NCBI GenBank assembly: GCA_003151215.1
Contig: PLXB01000098.1
Span: 1 to 5,359 of the forward strand
Reading direction: 5' to 3'
DNA length: 5,359 nt
From: Ignavibacteriota bacterium
Lineage (GTDB): Bacteria > Bacteroidota > Kapaibacteriia > Palsa-1295
Shown piece by piece: positions 4,539 through 5,359 of this stretch. A program made the translations under genes and the position numbers. Below the pieces are notes generated by a model, which was not told where the DNA came from, searched no databases, and was given only the letters and a program-made list of their open reading frames with translations. Within the stretch, counting starts at the first letter, position 1; every line of letters begins with the position of its first letter.

Positions 4539-5359
4539 TTAATTCTTTGCTGATCGAGCCAGCATAAGAAGTCTCGAAACTGCATCAAAAACCATCCCCA
4601 TCTCAATATCCTTCATGCAAAGAAAATGCTCTTCGGAACTGCGGTAACATGTCAGAGGCTTTGGAGAATAATAAAAACATGGGCGGCATTCGATACCGGT
4701 ATGGACGATCTCATATTCCGTTTTCCAGGGATGCACGTACGTTTCATTTGTCGGGCCGAAGATCGCCACCGTCGGCAGATCGAGTGCGCCGGCAATATGC
4801 ATTAGTGCAGAATCGTTCGAAACGAAAAGCAACATCTTTTGCATAATGGCAACGGAATCGAGAATAGATTTCGTTTTTACCTCAATAATATCATCGCCGC
4901 ATAAATTCATGATGATCTCATTCGGTTGAATATCATCGGGTCCGCCGTAAAGAAGAATGGTTACTCCAAGTTCCTGCTTCAACCTCTGTGCAAGTTCGGC
5001 AAATTTTTCCGGCGCCCAACGGCGCATGATATGATTCTTAAAAAGCGCTGTACCCGCATGGAAGCCGATGAGATTTTGCCTGCTCTCTAATTTATGCTCT
5101 TTCATCCATTTATCTGCAAAAGCAACATGCTCGGGCAGTAAATGCAATTCAAGATTCGGAAGTGACTCTTCCTGTATTACCGGCGTAATGCCAAGTGCTT
5201 TAAGTAGCCGCACATTTTCCTCTACGCAATGGCAGGAATCGTCTTCTGTGATAAGATCCGTATTGAGCCAATTCAGATTCTGCCAATTGCGATGACCGTA
5301 GCGAATCCCGATTCTTTTCTTTGCGGCAAGGAGAAAAGAAAAGAAGTTATACTCACGCC
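4539..5359 (-). CDS. Glycosyltransferase family 9 (heptosyltransferase-like), 5' end cut by window edge
   Basis: C-terminal 272 residues of a GT-B fold, GT-9 family enzyme, the group that adds heptose from ADP-heptose to the LPS inner core at the inner face of the membrane. The reading frame stays open to the right edge, so the GTG at 5213 is internal: upstream sequence continues with family-like KKRIGIRYG and VEENVRLLKALGI. Visible blocks are FHAGTALFKNHIMRRWAPEKFAELAQRL, LLYGGPDD, the sugar-nucleotide site VSNDSALMHIAGAL (SNDSALMH at 4797-4820), and VAIFGPTNETYVHPW. Near the C-terminus C224, C227, C237 and C247 (counted from the first visible residue) form C-x2-C-x9-C-x9-C, like the CxPC region of other GT-9 enzymes. 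It ends 108 bases before iscR behind a possible terminator, so it is likely a separate unit. The exact acceptor cannot be told; gmhA nearby fits heptose use. Confidence 0.9.
   Translation of the reverse strand, partial: REYNFFSFLLAAKKRIGIRYGHRNWQNLNWLNTDLITEDDSCHCVEENVRLLKALGITPVIQEESLPNLELHLLPEHVAFADKWMKEHKLESRQNLIGFHAGTALFKNHIMRRWAPEKFAELAQRLKQELGVTILLYGGPDDIQPNEIIMNLCGDDIIEVKTKSILDSVAIMQKMLLFVSNDSALMHIAGALDLPTVAIFGPTNETYVHPWKTEYEIVHTGIECRPCFYYSPKPLTCYRSSEEHFLCMKDIEMGMVFDAVSRLLMLARSAKN

Noticed and set aside
4539..5213. Glycosyltransferase as a complete gene starting with GTG at 5213
   Set aside because: The frame continues open to the window edge with family-like sequence, and a complete GT-9 protein would be much longer, so this GTG is internal.
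1..5359. Mobile elements, tRNA or rRNA genes and CRISPR arrays
   Set aside because: No transposase-like frame, terminal repeats, direct-repeat arrays or tRNA-like segments were seen on either strand.

Overview
The window holds an iron-sulfur cluster (ISC) assembly operon lying between two genes linked to lipopolysaccharide heptose. All nine genes read on the minus strand. The heptose genes indicate a Gram-negative, LPS-making bacterium. Ribosome binding sites are uneven: clear before iscS and iscA, weak or absent elsewhere. Base composition is moderate. The phylum cannot be fixed from the sequence; a Bacteroidota/Chlorobi-like (FCB) lineage would fit but is only a guess.

Layout, in the direction of transcription (right to left): (1) 5359-4539, the C-terminal part of a GT-9 (heptosyltransferase-type) glycosyltransferase that runs off the right edge. 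(2) 4538-4431, a 108-base intergenic region with a terminator-like stem-loop and a perfect 25-bp palindrome whose core fits the IscR type-1 operator. (3) 4430-4029 iscR. (4) 4004-2772 iscS. (5) 2705-2208, an unrecognised protein with a Pro/Ala-rich tail. (6) 2157-1756 iscU. (7) 1730-1323 iscA. (8) 1309-1091, a small protein with two predicted membrane segments. (9) 1091-495 hscB. (10) 489-1 gmhA, cut by the left edge. From iscR to gmhA the gaps run from a 1-base overlap to 66 bases, so one transcript is likely.

How it works together: IscS takes sulfur from cysteine and passes it to the scaffold IscU. IscA is an A-type carrier, and HscB is the J-domain co-chaperone that delivers cluster-loaded IscU to an Hsp70. 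IscR probably senses cluster status and represses the operon through the palindrome. IscU keeps the LPPVK site for HscA, but hscA and fdx are not next to hscB: gmhA starts 5 bases after hscB, so the Hsp70 partner and ferredoxin must be encoded elsewhere or beyond the window.

The most interesting points are the two unrecognised genes embedded in the isc operon, the IscR-type operator paired with a regulator lacking the E. coli selectivity glutamate, a perfect 30-bp palindrome inside the start of hscB, and the coupling of ISC genes to a heptose gene.
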